NCBI GenBank assembly: GCA_016195265.1
Contig: JACPZW010000082.1
Location: forward strand, 1-64,000
Reading direction: 5' to 3'
Length of the DNA: 64,000 nucleotides
DNA from: Acidobacteriota bacterium
GTDB lineage: Bacteria; Acidobacteriota; Vicinamibacteria; Vicinamibacterales; CAVVIG01
Part shown: positions 8,831-16,676 of the stretch, one piece after another
How the letters are laid out: each line of letters begins with the position of its first letter
Numbering within the stretch: the first letter of the stretch is position 1
Made by a program: the position numbers and the translations under genes
The notes under the pieces: generated by a model
Databases searched by the model: none
What the model was told of the DNA's origin: nothing
The model's input: only the letters and a program-made list of their open reading frames with translations

Positions 8831-8986
8831 GCCGGGTCCGAAAGGACCCGGCCTACATTCCTGCCGGATCCGAAGGGACCCGGCCTACATTCCTGCCGGA
8901 TCCGAAGGGACCCGTCCTGCATCTCCGCCAGGTCCGAAAGGACCGGGCTTACATTCTCCTGTAGGGCGGGTCCTTTTGGATCCGCC
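8831..8986. repeat. tandem array of palindromic elements (GGGTCCNAAAGGACCC)
   Basis: Four copies in a row at a 32-bp period (8828, 8860, 8892, 8924). Each has a hairpin of form GCCGGGTCCGAAAGGACCCG followed by GCCTACATTCCT, with drift in copies 3 and 4. A fifth copy in inverted orientation (GTAGGGCGGGTCCTTTTGGA, about 8959-8978) closes the array. It fills the ilvN-ilvC spacer. The same element occurs twice inside the TPR gene at 45105-45179. It looks like a REP-type repeat; no transposase is nearby. Confidence 0.9.
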
Positions 8987-8990
8987 TCGA

Positions 8991-9560
8991 TCACACTGAA
9001 CCGTGACTCACGTCGCCGCCGGTGTCGGCCGCCACCGGCGCCTGCGGTGACGGCGCGGCCGCGCGGCGCGCCGGCAGCGTGCCGCGCGCCATCGCGACGC
9101 GGCCCGTCCGTACCATTTCCACTACGCCGTACGGGCGCAGCACCTCGAGCAGGCTGTCGATCTTGTCCTCGGTGCCTGTCGTCTCGATGACGAGCGACTC
9201 CAGGCTGACGTCGACGATGCGCGCGCGATAGACGTCCACGAGCTGCATGACGTGCGTGCGCGCCTCCCCCGTCGCGGCGACCTTGATCAGCGCGAGATCG
9301 CGCGCGATGGACGCCGCCGCCGTGATGTTCTCGACGCGCTTGCACGGGACCAGCTTGTAGAGGTGCGCTTCGAGCCGGCGCGCGCCGTACTCGTCGGTAT
9401 CGACGACGACGGTCATCCGCGAGACGCCCGGCGTCTCCGTGTGACCGACCGTCAGCGACTCGATGTTAAACGCGCGTCGCCGGAAGAGCGACGAGACGCG
9501 GTTCAGCACGCCCGGCTTGTTGTCGACGTAAACCGCGAATGTATGAAGCATATGAAGCAC
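8991..9560 (-). CDS. ilvN: acetolactate synthase small (regulatory) subunit
   Basis: 189 residues. The N-terminal ACT domain (HTFAVYVDNKPGVLNRVSSL, FNIESLTVG) binds valine for feedback control, and the C-terminal half (DVSLESLVIETTG, LRPYGVVEMVRTGRVAM) activates the catalytic subunit. The first nine bases are duplicated (ATGCTTCAT twice), giving MLHMLH and two possible starts (9560 or 9551). The Pro/Ala-rich tail from about residue 165 is longer than usual. Confidence 0.95.
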   Translation of the reverse strand: MLHMLHTFAVYVDNKPGVLNRVSSLFRRRAFNIESLTVGHTETPGVSRMTVVVDTDEYGARRLEAHLYKLVPCKRVENITAAASIARDLALIKVAATGEARTHVMQLVDVYRARIVDVSLESLVIETTGTEDKIDSLLEVLRPYGVVEMVRTGRVAMARGTLPARRAAAPSPQAPVAADTGGDVSHGSV

Positions 9561-9574
9561 CTGTGTCAGGTTTT

Positions 9575-9648
9575 CACCACAGAGGTCACCGAGGACGCGG
9601 AGGTCAATACCAGGTGGTTCCTCCGTCTCCTCTGTGTCCTCCGTGGTG
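9575..9648. repeat. nonamer repeat in facing arms (CACGGAGGA family)
   Basis: The arm CACCACAGAGGTCACCGAGG... (9575-9603) faces CCTCCGTCTCCTCTGTGTCC... (9620-9648). Units repeat about every nine bases. It lies between the ilvB stop codon (9657) and the ilvN start. The same family is at 15085-15151, and a small remnant (CCACGGAGGTGG) is at 26341-26352. Confidence 0.8.
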
Positions 9649-9656
9649 GCGAATCG

Positions 9657-11366
9657 TCAGTCCGCAGCGGTCTCGACGATCGGCGATGGCCGTCTAATCA
9701 TCTTGTGCAGGTCCGCGCCGGCCGGCACCATCGGATACACCGAGTCTTCCTGCTCGACCTGGAAATCAATCAACGCGGCGCGTTTCAGACGGCGCGCCGC
9801 CTCGACAGCGTCGTTCACTTCCGCACGCCGGGTCACCGTCGCGGCGGCGATGCCGAACGCGTCGGCCAGTTTCGCGAAGTTCGGACCGCTGATCGGCGTC
9901 GCCGCGTAGCGCTTGTCGTAGAAGAACTCCTGCCACTGCCGGACCATGCCGAGGTAGCCGTTGTTGATGACCGCGATGTTGATGTCGAGGTGCTCCTGCA
10001 CGACGGTCGCGAGCTCCGGCATCGTCATCTGGAACCCGCCGTCGCCGACGACGACCCAGACTTCCGACTCCGGGCAGGCGATCTTGGCGCCAATCGCGGC
10101 TGGCAGCGCGAAGCCCATGGTGCCCAGGCCGCCCGACGTGATCAGCGACCGCGAGCGATTGTGCTTGTAGTACTGCGCTTCCCACATCTGATGCTGACCG
10201 ACGTCGGTCACGACGAGCGCGTCGCCGCGCGTCATGCGCCACAGATCGTTGATGACGTGCGCGGCGTACAGGTGCCCATCGTCGGGCAGATTCTGAATGT
10301 CGCGAACCGCCGAATCCCCCTTGAGCGAGTCGATCCGCGCCAGCCACGCCGCGCGAGCGCCCGGTGCGACGACGTGCGGCAGCCACTCCTCGACGGCGGC
10401 GCGCAGATCCTTCGCGATCGCCACGTCGACGCGGACGTTCTTGTTCAGTTCGGCGCGGTCGATGTCCACGTGAATCTTGCGGGCCTCGCGCGCGTAGGTC
10501 TTCAGGTTGCCCGTGACGCGATCGTCGAACCGCATGCCAAGCGCGATGAGGAGATCCGCCTCCTGAATCGCGTTGTTGACCCACGCCTCGCCGTGCATGC
10601 CCATCATGCCGAGGTTGAGCGGGTGCGCCGCGGCGACGCCGCCGATGCCGAGCAGCGTCACGGCCATCGGAATCTGCCCGCGTTCGGACAGCGCGACGAT
10701 CTCGCGCTCGGCGCCCGAGAGCATGACGCCGTGGCCCGCGAGAATCAGCGGCCGCGCGGCCGCGTTGATCAGCGCGATCGCGTCGCGCACGTCGCCGTCG
10801 CCCGGCAGGGCTTCGTCGAGGGCCTCGGTGAGCTGCGGCCGCGCGGCCTCCCAATCCACCTCGCAGATCGACTGCTGCGCGTCTTTGGTGATGTCCACCA
10901 GCACCGGTCCCGGACGTCCGGATCGCGCGATGGCGAACGCTTCGAGCACGGCGGGCGCGACGTCCTCGGCGCTCGTCACGAGATAGTTGTGCTTCGTGAT
11001 CGGCAGCGTGATGCCCGTAATGTCGGTCTCCTGGAACGCGTCGGATCCAATCAGCTTGCTGCCGACCTGCCCGGTGATGCAGACGATCGGCGACGAGTCC
11101 ATCATTGCCGTCGCGATGCCGGTCACCATGTTCGTCGCGCCGGGGCCCGATGTCGCAATCGCGACGCCGACTTTGCCGCTCGCGCGCGCGTAGCCGTCGG
11201 CCATGTGCGTCGCGCCCTGCTCGTGGCGCACGAGCACGTGGCGGATCGGATAGCCGAGCATCGCGTCGTACGCCGGCAGAATCGCGCCGCCGGGATAGCC
11301 GAACACGTCGGTCACCCCTTCACGGACCAGCGATTCCCAGAGGATCTGTGCGCCAGTGAGTTTCAT
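9657..11366 (-). CDS. ilvB: acetolactate synthase large (catalytic) subunit
   Basis: 569 residues. A thiamine-diphosphate enzyme making acetolactate from two pyruvates. Visible: FGYPGGAILPAYDAM with the family's catalytic Glu region at VRHEQGATHMADGYARASGKVG, the FAD-binding middle domain, and the ThDP/Mg2+ motif VVGDGGFQMTMPELATVVQEHLDINIAVINN. Complete from start to stop. It precedes ilvN, its regulatory partner, by 96 bp. Confidence 0.97.
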   Translation of the reverse strand: MKLTGAQILWESLVREGVTDVFGYPGGAILPAYDAMLGYPIRHVLVRHEQGATHMADGYARASGKVGVAIATSGPGATNMVTGIATAMMDSSPIVCITGQVGSKLIGSDAFQETDITGITLPITKHNYLVTSAEDVAPAVLEAFAIARSGRPGPVLVDITKDAQQSICEVDWEAARPQLTEALDEALPGDGDVRDAIALINAAARPLILAGHGVMLSGAEREIVALSERGQIPMAVTLLGIGGVAAAHPLNLGMMGMHGEAWVNNAIQEADLLIALGMRFDDRVTGNLKTYAREARKIHVDIDRAELNKNVRVDVAIAKDLRAAVEEWLPHVVAPGARAAWLARIDSLKGDSAVRDIQNLPDDGHLYAAHVINDLWRMTRGDALVVTDVGQHQMWEAQYYKHNRSRSLITSGGLGTMGFALPAAIGAKIACPESEVWVVVGDGGFQMTMPELATVVQEHLDINIAVINNGYLGMVRQWQEFFYDKRYAATPISGPNFAKLADAFGIAAATVTRRAEVNDAVEAARRLKRAALIDFQVEQEDSVYPMVPAGADLHKMIRRPSPIVETAAD

Positions 11367-11379
11367 AGGACCTCTGACT

Positions 11380-11482
11380 GAGATTTCAGATTTAAGAGTT
11401 CAGATTTCAGATTGGGATTGCAGATTGATCGGCAGACCGCGGCCTTTTCAATCTGAAATCTGAATTCTGAAATCTGAATTTT
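11380..11482. repeat. heptamer repeat in facing arms (CTGAAAT family)
   Basis: Left arm from 11380 with CAGATTT-like heptamers and right arm 11448-11482 with CTGAAATCTGAATT units. The right end directly touches the ilvD stop codon (11482-11484). The spacer between ilvD and ilvB is made almost wholly of this repeat. The same heptamer occurs at 16636-16672. Confidence 0.85.
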
Positions 11483-13143
11483 CATCCCGTTACAGCCCCC
11501 GTCGACGCCGACGACACCAGCCGCGCGTACTTCCCCAGCACGCCCGACGCGTAGCGCGGCGCCGGCGCGCGCCACGCCTCGAGGCGCTGCTTCAGTTCCT
11601 TATCCGCCACTTCGACGTCGAGCTTCCGCGCCGCCACGTCGATCGCGACGACATCGCCGTCGCGCACGGCGGCCAGCGGTCCGCCTCGCGACGCTTCCGG
11701 CGCGATGTGTCCCACCATGAACCCGCGCGTCGCGCCAGAGAACCGGCCGTCGGTAATGAGCGCCACCGAATCGCCGAGCCCCGCGCCCACAATCGCTCCG
11801 GTGACGGCGAGCATCTCGCGCATGCCGGGTCCCCCGCTCGGCCCCTCGTACCGGATCACGACGACGTCGCCGGCCGTGATGGCCTGGCGCTGCACGGCGT
11901 CGAACGCCGCCTCTTCGCTGTCGAAGACGCGCGCGGGACCGCGATGCTGCATCCGCTCGGTGCCCGAGATCTTCATCACCGCGCCTTCCGGCGCGAGACT
12001 GCCCGTGAGAATCACAAGGCCGCCGCTCTTCTTGATCGGCGCGCTGACGGGCCGCACCACTTCCTGTCCTGGTGTCTCGACGGCCAGCGCGGCGTCGGCA
12101 GCCAGCGATCTCCCCGTCACGGTCATCGCCGAGCCATCGACGGCGCCCGCCTCGACCAGCCGCTTCGCGACGAGCGGACTGCCGCCCGCGGCATGAAGAT
12201 CGGTCGCGACGAAGCGGCCAGACGGCTTGAGGTCGGCGAGCAGCGGCACGCGCGCGCTGATGCGATCGAAGTCCGCGAGCGACAACTCGACGCCGGCTTC
12301 GTGCGCAATCGCGATGAGGTGCAGGACCGCGTTCGTGGATCCGCCGGTCGTCGCGACGGACGCGATCGCGTTCTCGATCGATTTGCGTGTGATGACGTCC
12401 CGCGGCCGGACGCCGGACCGCACCAGCGCCATCACCCGCTCGCCCGCCAGGCGCGCGACGGCGGCCTTCGCCGGGTCCGTCGCCGGCACGCTGCCGCTGC
12501 CGAGCGCCGCGATGCCGAGGAACTCGCTCGCGATCGCCATGGTGTTCGCCGTGAACTGCCCGCCGCACGCGCCCGCTCCCGGGCACGCGTCGGCTTCCAA
12601 CCGGCAGAGGTCCGCGTCGCTCACCGTGCCGGCGGCGTTCGCGCCGACCGCCTCGAATACTTCCTGAATCGTCACGGCCTTGCCGTGCCAGTGCCCCGGC
12701 GCGATCGAACCGCCGTAGAGCACGAGGCCCGGCACGTTCAGCCGCGCGAGCGCCATCACGCCGCCCGGAATCGTCTTGTCGCAGCCGACGAGCACGACGA
12801 CGCCGTCGAACCCGTTGCCGCGCGTCACCAGCTCGATGGAATCGGCGATCACTTCGCGGCTGACGAGCGAGGCGCGCATGCCCTCGGTCCCCATCGTGAT
12901 GCCGTCGGAGATCGACACCGTGTTGAACTCCATCGGCGTCCCGCCGGCCGCGCGAATGCCCTCTTTCACGTACGCCGCCAGATCGCGCAGGTGGTAGTTG
13001 CACGGCCCGATCTCGATCCACGTGTTCGCGACGCCTATCAGCGGCTTCTTCAGGTCCGCGTCCGAGAAACCGACCGCCTTGAGCATCGCGCGCGCGGGCG
13101 CGCGGTGCGGTCCGGTCGTCAGGGGATTCGATCGATCGGTCAC
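11482..13143 (-). CDS. ilvD: dihydroxy-acid dehydratase
   Basis: 553 residues. Dehydrates dihydroxy acids to the keto acids of valine and isoleucine using an iron-sulfur cluster. The three cluster cysteines are seen in [18 protein letters not shown] and [11 protein letters not shown]. The ATG overlaps the pheA stop by 4 bp (ATGA), which indicates coupled translation. Normal length for the family. Confidence 0.97.
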   Translation of the reverse strand: MTDRSNPLTTGPHRAPARAMLKAVGFSDADLKKPLIGVANTWIEIGPCNYHLRDLAAYVKEGIRAAGGTPMEFNTVSISDGITMGTEGMRASLVSREVIADSIELVTRGNGFDGVVVLVGCDKTIPGGVMALARLNVPGLVLYGGSIAPGHWHGKAVTIQEVFEAVGANAAGTVSDADLCRLEADACPGAGACGGQFTANTMAIASEFLGIAALGSGSVPATDPAKAAVARLAGERVMALVRSGVRPRDVITRKSIENAIASVATTGGSTNAVLHLIAIAHEAGVELSLADFDRISARVPLLADLKPSGRFVATDLHAAGGSPLVAKRLVEAGAVDGSAMTVTGRSLAADAALAVETPGQEVVRPVSAPIKKSGGLVILTGSLAPEGAVMKISGTERMQHRGPARVFDSEEAAFDAVQRQAITAGDVVVIRYEGPSGGPGMREMLAVTGAIVGAGLGDSVALITDGRFSGATRGFMVGHIAPEASRGGPLAAVRDGDVVAIDVAARKLDVEVADKELKQRLEAWRAPAPRYASGVLGKYARLVSSASTGAVTG

Positions 13144-13994
13144 GACGCCACCTCAAAGGGATCCGGCAGCCAGCCCTCGTGCGTCTTCCAGCTCGCGTAC
13201 GACCCGAGCGTGCGCAGCATCGGCGCGAACTCGGCGAGGTGCGCGAGCGCGCGCGTGCACCGCAGTTCGTCGCGCGCCGCGGCGAGGTCCACATAAAACA
13301 GGTATTCCCAGGGACGACCCGGAATCGGCCGCGACTCGAGCTTCGTCAGGTCCACGCCGCGCAGCGCGAACACGCTGAGCGCCTTGAACAGCGACCCGGG
13401 CTCGTTCGGCAGCGTGAAGACGATGCTCGTCTTGTCCGGCACCGCGTCGGGCAGCGGCTGCCGGCCGATGAGCAGGAACCGCGTGATGTTGTCGTCGAAA
13501 TCCTGAATCGACGCCGCGAGCGACGTCAGGCCGAACACGTCGCCGGCCCGCGCGGACGCAATCGCCGCCGCGTCCTTCAGTCCGGCGTCGGCCACCATCT
13601 TGGCGCTACCGGCCGTATCGTAGGTCGCGATGATCTCGACCCCGGTCAGCGTGCGCAGAAAGCGCTCGCACTGCGCCAGCCCCTGCGGGTGCGAATACAC
13701 GCGCCTGAGCCCGGCCATCGTCGCGCCCGGCACCGCGAGCAGGTGGTGCACGACGGGCAGCTCCACTTCCGCGACGATCGGCAGCTGGTGCTCGAGCAGC
13801 AGATCGTAGTTGCGGTGGATGCTGCCGCCGATCGAGTTCTCGATCGGCAGGACGCCGTACGCGGCCGTGTCGGCGTCGACGGCCTCGAACACTTCCTCGA
13901 AGCTGCGGCACGGCAGAAGGTCCGCGTGATGGTCGACGCGGCGCGCCGCCGCCTCGCTGAACGCCCCCGGTTCCCCTTGATATGTGATCTTCAT
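13140..13994 (-). CDS. pheA: prephenate dehydratase
   Basis: 284 residues, a monofunctional enzyme converting prephenate to phenylpyruvate. The catalytic domain (1-180) has [33 protein letters not shown] and [11 protein letters not shown] with the conserved Thr-Ala-Gly. The ACT domain (about 195-270) has [27 protein letters not shown], the phenylalanine-binding ESRP motif. It is the first structural gene after the branched-chain leader and attenuator, and overlaps ilvD by 4 bp. Confidence 0.96.
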   Translation of the reverse strand: MKITYQGEPGAFSEAAARRVDHHADLLPCRSFEEVFEAVDADTAAYGVLPIENSIGGSIHRNYDLLLEHQLPIVAEVELPVVHHLLAVPGATMAGLRRVYSHPQGLAQCERFLRTLTGVEIIATYDTAGSAKMVADAGLKDAAAIASARAGDVFGLTSLAASIQDFDDNITRFLLIGRQPLPDAVPDKTSIVFTLPNEPGSLFKALSVFALRGVDLTKLESRPIPGRPWEYLFYVDLAAARDELRCTRALAHLAEFAPMLRTLGSYASWKTHEGWLPDPFEVAS

Positions 13995-14018
13995 AGGCCC
14001 TGAGCCCTTAGCCCTTCA
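13995..14018. repeat. heptamer repeat (CCCTGAG/CCCTTAG)
   Basis: CCCTGAG-CCCTTAG-CCCTTCA directly before the pheA start codon on the reverse strand. Related heptamers (GGGCTCA/GGGCTAA) are at 30286-30303 and 35205-35225. Confidence 0.6.
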
Positions 14019-14030
14019 CAGCGCCCGTAC

Positions 14031-14064
14031 GTCAAAAAGGCCATCACCCTGCAGATGATGGCCT
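14031..14064 (-). terminator. intrinsic terminator of the ilv attenuator
   Basis: Reverse-strand transcript AGGCCATCA, a 9-nt loop, TGATGGCCT, then TTTTT. The 9-bp stem is perfect (14038-14046 with 14056-14064). It lies 24 bp after the leader-peptide stop codon and 37 bp before the pheA start, the arrangement of a ribosome-controlled attenuator. Confidence 0.85.
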
Positions 14065-14087
14065 CGGTTTCCCGTGTGTCGGTGCCC

Positions 14088-14156
14088 TCACCCGCCGGCG
14101 CGCTGGCGCCGAATGACGGCCACAGCGACGAGGACGGGGACGGGGCGCAGCAACAT
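14088..14156 (-). CDS. branched-chain amino-acid leader peptide (attenuator peptide)
   Basis: A 22-codon frame on the reverse strand, starting MLLRPVPVLVAVAVI and ending RRQRAGG before TGA. Of the first 15 residues, nine are Val (5), Leu (3) or Ile (1). Such control codons make the ribosome stall when branched-chain aminoacyl-tRNA is short, as in ilv leaders of enterobacteria. A terminator hairpin follows at 14064-14031 and the pheA-ilvDBN-ilvC genes come next. No strong ribosome site is visible; the ATG is only 9 bp after a -10-like box. I did not fold the alternative antiterminator. Confidence 0.85.
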   Translation of the reverse strand: MLLRPVPVLVAVAVIRRQRAGG

Positions 14157-14165
14157 GACCACGAC

Positions 14166-14195
14166 ATTAGAGCGCCTCGGCGCCCTAGAAGTCAA
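14166..14195 (-). promoter_or_regulatory. promoter of the pheA-ilv operon
   Basis: Reverse strand TTGACT (14190-14195), 18-bp spacer, TCTAAT (14166-14171). The leader-peptide ATG begins 9 bp after the -10 box, so the leader transcript probably has almost no 5' untranslated region. Confidence 0.7.
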
Positions 14196-14264
14196 ATTGA
14201 TAATCCTTACCGGATCATAACTTCCACTGCTGGACCACCGCTGGTGCGAAGGCGTTTCGCTAAC

Positions 14265-14311
14265 TTCTCACATCCTCAACTCCTCACATCCTCACATCCT
14301 CAGATTCTCAG
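14265..14311. repeat. octamer repeat (CCTCACAT family) at the dcd stop
   Basis: About five octamers of form CCTCANAT. On the reverse strand the dcd stop codon (14308-14310) is immediately followed by the repeat (CTCTGAGAATCTGAGGATG...). Confidence 0.85.
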
Positions 14312-14862
14312 AGTTTCGGCAACGTCACCCCTCGCTGCGCCTGGTATTTCCCCTTCTTATCCTTGTAGGACTTGGCGCAGGGCTCGTCGCTCTGGAAGAA
14401 CAGGACCTGCGCGATGCCTTCGTTCGCGTAGATCCTGGCCGGCAGCGGGGTCGTGTTCGAGATCTCGATCGTGACGTGCCCTTCCCACTCGGGCTCGAAC
14501 GGCGTCACGTTCACGATGATCCCGCAGCGGGCGTAGGTGGACTTCCCCAGGCACACGGTGAGGACGTCGCGCGGGATCCGGAAGTACTCGACGGTGCTGG
14601 CCAGCGCGAACGAGTTGGGCGGGATGGTGCAGACGTCCGCCTTGATGTCCACGAACGACTTCGAGTCGAAGTTCTTGGGATCGACGACCGTGTTGTAGAC
14701 GTTGGTGAAGACCTTGAACTCGTCGCCAACCCGCACGTCGTAGCCGTACGACGAGACGCCGTAGGAAATGACGCCGGCGCGCACCTGATCGTCCACGAAC
14801 GGATCGATCATCTGGTGTTCGAGCGCCATCCGCGTGATCCAGGTGTCGGGTTTGATAGACAT
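14308..14862 (-). CDS. dcd: dCTP deaminase
   Basis: 184 residues. Deaminates dCTP to dUTP for thymidylate supply. Conserved segments: [10 protein letters not shown], the catalytic and binding stretch [19 protein letters not shown] with Ser and Arg, and [20 protein letters not shown] with the catalytic Glu. The C-terminal nucleotide-covering tail ([14 protein letters not shown]) is present. Whether it also has dUTPase activity, as in some actinobacterial and archaeal forms, cannot be told by eye. Confidence 0.94.
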   Translation of the reverse strand: MSIKPDTWITRMALEHQMIDPFVDDQVRAGVISYGVSSYGYDVRVGDEFKVFTNVYNTVVDPKNFDSKSFVDIKADVCTIPPNSFALASTVEYFRIPRDVLTVCLGKSTYARCGIIVNVTPFEPEWEGHVTIEISNTTPLPARIYANEGIAQVLFFQSDEPCAKSYKDKKGKYQAQRGVTLPKL

Positions 14863-14883
14863 CGGTGTTGGGCCGCGGCCGCG

Positions 14884-15078
14884 TCAGCGCCGGAAGAGCG
14901 CGAGCAGGAGCGTGAGAATGATACTCAACAGGACGGATGTCGCCAGCGGAAAGTAGAAGGAGAAGCTGCCCCGCCGGAGGTAGACGTCGCCGGGCAGCCG
15001 TCCGAGCGGCACGCCCAGCATCAGCAGGACGCCAAGGCCCGCGATGCCGAGGCCAATGAGGACGAGGGTCTTGCCCAA
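14884..15078 (-). CDS. small two-helix membrane protein, DUF2905 family
   Basis: 64 residues with two membrane helices (about 4-24 and 43-62) joined by GRLPGDVYLRRGSFSFYFPLATS. The G-R-L-P-G-D and F-Y-F-P-L-x-T-S motifs are diagnostic of DUF2905. Function is unknown. It sits between ndk and dcd on the same strand. Confidence 0.88.
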   Translation of the reverse strand: MGKTLVLIGLGIAGLGVLLMLGVPLGRLPGDVYLRRGSFSFYFPLATSVLLSIILTLLLALFRR

Positions 15079-15084
15079 TTACGT

Positions 15085-15151
15085 ACCACGGAGGACACGG
15101 GGGGCACGGAGGAACGGGTATTGTACGTTTCTACCTCCGTGCCCTCCGTGG
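15085..15151. repeat. nonamer repeat in facing arms (CACGGAGGA family)
   Basis: Left arm CCACGGAGGACACGGGGGGC (15087-15106) continues as CACGGAGG; right arm CCTCCGTGCCCTCCGTGG (15134-15151). Same family as 9575-9648. It fills the ndk to DUF2905 spacer. Confidence 0.85.
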
Positions 15152-15167
15152 CGGAGTTTTCTTCCGT

Positions 15168-15581
15168 TCAAATCAGCTCGAGACCTGAAAAAAAGTAGCC
15201 AATCTCGTACGCCGCGGTCTCCGGCGCGTCCGACCCGTGCGTGGCGTTGCGCTCGATCGACTGCGCGAACTCCTTGCGCAGCGTGCCCGCGTCGGCCTTG
15301 GCGGGATCGGTCGCGCCCATCAGCGTGCGCCACTTCTTGATGGCGTCGGGCGCCTCGAGCACGAGCACGACCGCCGGGCCCGACGACATGAAGCGCGTCA
15401 GGCTCGCGAAGAACGGCCGCGCGCGGTGCACCGCGTAGAAGCCTTCGGCGTCCTTCTTCGAGAGGTGCACGCGCCGCATGGCGCGAATGCCGAACCCCGC
15501 GTCCTCGATGCGCTGAATGATCGGGCCGGCCAGCCGGCGCTCGACGGCGTCGGGTTTGATGATCGCGAGTGTCCGCTCCAT
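15168..15581 (-). CDS. ndk: nucleoside diphosphate kinase
   Basis: 137 residues. Transfers phosphate between nucleoside tri- and diphosphates via a phosphohistidine. [21 protein letters not shown] at the start and [16 protein letters not shown], with the active-site His in the T-H-G-S-D motif. Eight bases after korB. Confidence 0.97.
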   Translation of the reverse strand: MERTLAIIKPDAVERRLAGPIIQRIEDAGFGIRAMRRVHLSKKDAEGFYAVHRARPFFASLTRFMSSGPAVVLVLEAPDAIKKWRTLMGATDPAKADAGTLRKEFAQSIERNATHGSDAPETAAYEIGYFFSGLELI

Positions 15582-15588
15582 GAAAGGC

Positions 15589-16617
15589 CTACCGCAGTCC
15601 TTCCATGATCTCGTCGAGCGCTTCCTTGCCCGGCCGGACCCGTTCGAGCGGCAGCGTGGCCAGCGGCTCGTCGACGATGTTCAGCTGCGTCAGGAAGTCG
15701 TCGCGATCCGGCTCGATGTAGATGATGCCCGTCGCGAATTCGCCGCGGCGCGCCGTCTCGTGCAGCCGGCGCAGCGCGTTGATCTTGTCCGTCGCGTCGT
15801 AGTCCTCTTCGATCTTCTTCAGGTACAGCTTCGACCCGTCGTGCATCGTCACTTCCTGCGTCGAGCCCGGTTCGTAATCGACGGTGATGTCCTCGAAGAA
15901 CGGCACGAAGCTCACTTCCTCCAGCGGGTCGTCGTGATCCTTCACGTAGGCGTAGCTCTTGGTCGAGCCTTCGTGATCGTTGAACGTCACGCACGGCGAG
16001 ATCACGTCCAGCATGACCGTGCCGCGGTGCGCGAGCGCGGCCTTGAGCAGCGACAGCAACTGCTTCTTGTCGCCGGAGAACGAGCGCGCGACGAACGTCG
16101 CGCCGAGTTCAATCGCCAGCGCGCACGTGTCGATCGGCGGCAGATCGTTGACGATGCCCGTCTTCAGTTTCGATCCCAGATCGGCTGTCGGCGAAAACTG
16201 GCCCTTGGTCAGGCCGTAGCAGCCGTTGTCCTCGATGATGTAGATGATCGGCAGGTTGCGCCGCATCAGATGGACGAACTGGCCGATGCCGATCGCGCCG
16301 GTGTCGCCGTCGCCGCTGACGCCGATCGCAATCAGTTTGTTGTTGGCCAGCATCGCGCCGGTGCCCACCGACGGCATGCGCCCGTGGACGGCGTTGAAGC
16401 CGTGCGAGCCGCCCAGGAAATACGCGGGGCTCTTGCTCGAGCAGCCGATACCCGACAGCTTGACGACCTGCCGCGGATCGACGCCCATTTCGTAGAACGC
16501 GTCGATGATGCGCTCGGAGATCGCGTTATGGCCGCAGCCGGCGCACAACGTCGTCTTGCTGCCCTTGTAGACCTGCGGTTCAAGGCCGATTCGATTCACT
16601 TTCACAGGAGTAGCCAT
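15589..16617 (-). CDS. korB: 2-oxoacid:ferredoxin oxidoreductase, beta subunit (probably 2-oxoglutarate)
   Basis: 342 residues. Binds thiamine diphosphate and a [4Fe-4S] cluster. Visible: [31 protein letters not shown], ThDP/Mg2+ motif [20 protein letters not shown] and [15 protein letters not shown], and [19 protein letters not shown], the last typical of 2-oxoglutarate-type enzymes. Cysteines in the first two and the last segments fit the four cluster ligands. Partner korA starts 60 bp upstream, and sucD/sucC lie just before. Confidence 0.93.
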   Translation of the reverse strand: MATPVKVNRIGLEPQVYKGSKTTLCAGCGHNAISERIIDAFYEMGVDPRQVVKLSGIGCSSKSPAYFLGGSHGFNAVHGRMPSVGTGAMLANNKLIAIGVSGDGDTGAIGIGQFVHLMRRNLPIIYIIEDNGCYGLTKGQFSPTADLGSKLKTGIVNDLPPIDTCALAIELGATFVARSFSGDKKQLLSLLKAALAHRGTVMLDVISPCVTFNDHEGSTKSYAYVKDHDDPLEEVSFVPFFEDITVDYEPGSTQEVTMHDGSKLYLKKIEEDYDATDKINALRRLHETARRGEFATGIIYIEPDRDDFLTQLNIVDEPLATLPLERVRPGKEALDEIMEGLR

Positions 16618-16635
16618 ATATGAAGTCTCGCTATC

Positions 16636-16672
16636 TCAATCTGAAATCTGCCCTCTTAAATCTGAAATCCGC
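16636..16672. repeat. heptamer repeat (CTGAAAT family) between korA and korB
   Basis: Two AATCTGAAATC units spaced by CTGCCCTCTTA. Same heptamer as 11380-11482. It begins 5 bp beyond the korA stop codon. Confidence 0.75.
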
Positions 16673-16676
16673 CGAC

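Noticed and set aside
8828-8986. Possible CRISPR array
   Set aside because: Units are contiguous and palindromic throughout, with no unique spacers of constant length and no cas genes.
9252-11381. Open frame of 709 codons opposite ilvB/ilvN
   Set aside because: Antisense shadow; ilvB and ilvN motifs are complete on the other strand.
14055-14474. Plus-strand open frame in the pheA-dcd spacer
   Set aside because: It reads the complement of the leader peptide, attenuator and octamer repeat; no protein-like pattern.
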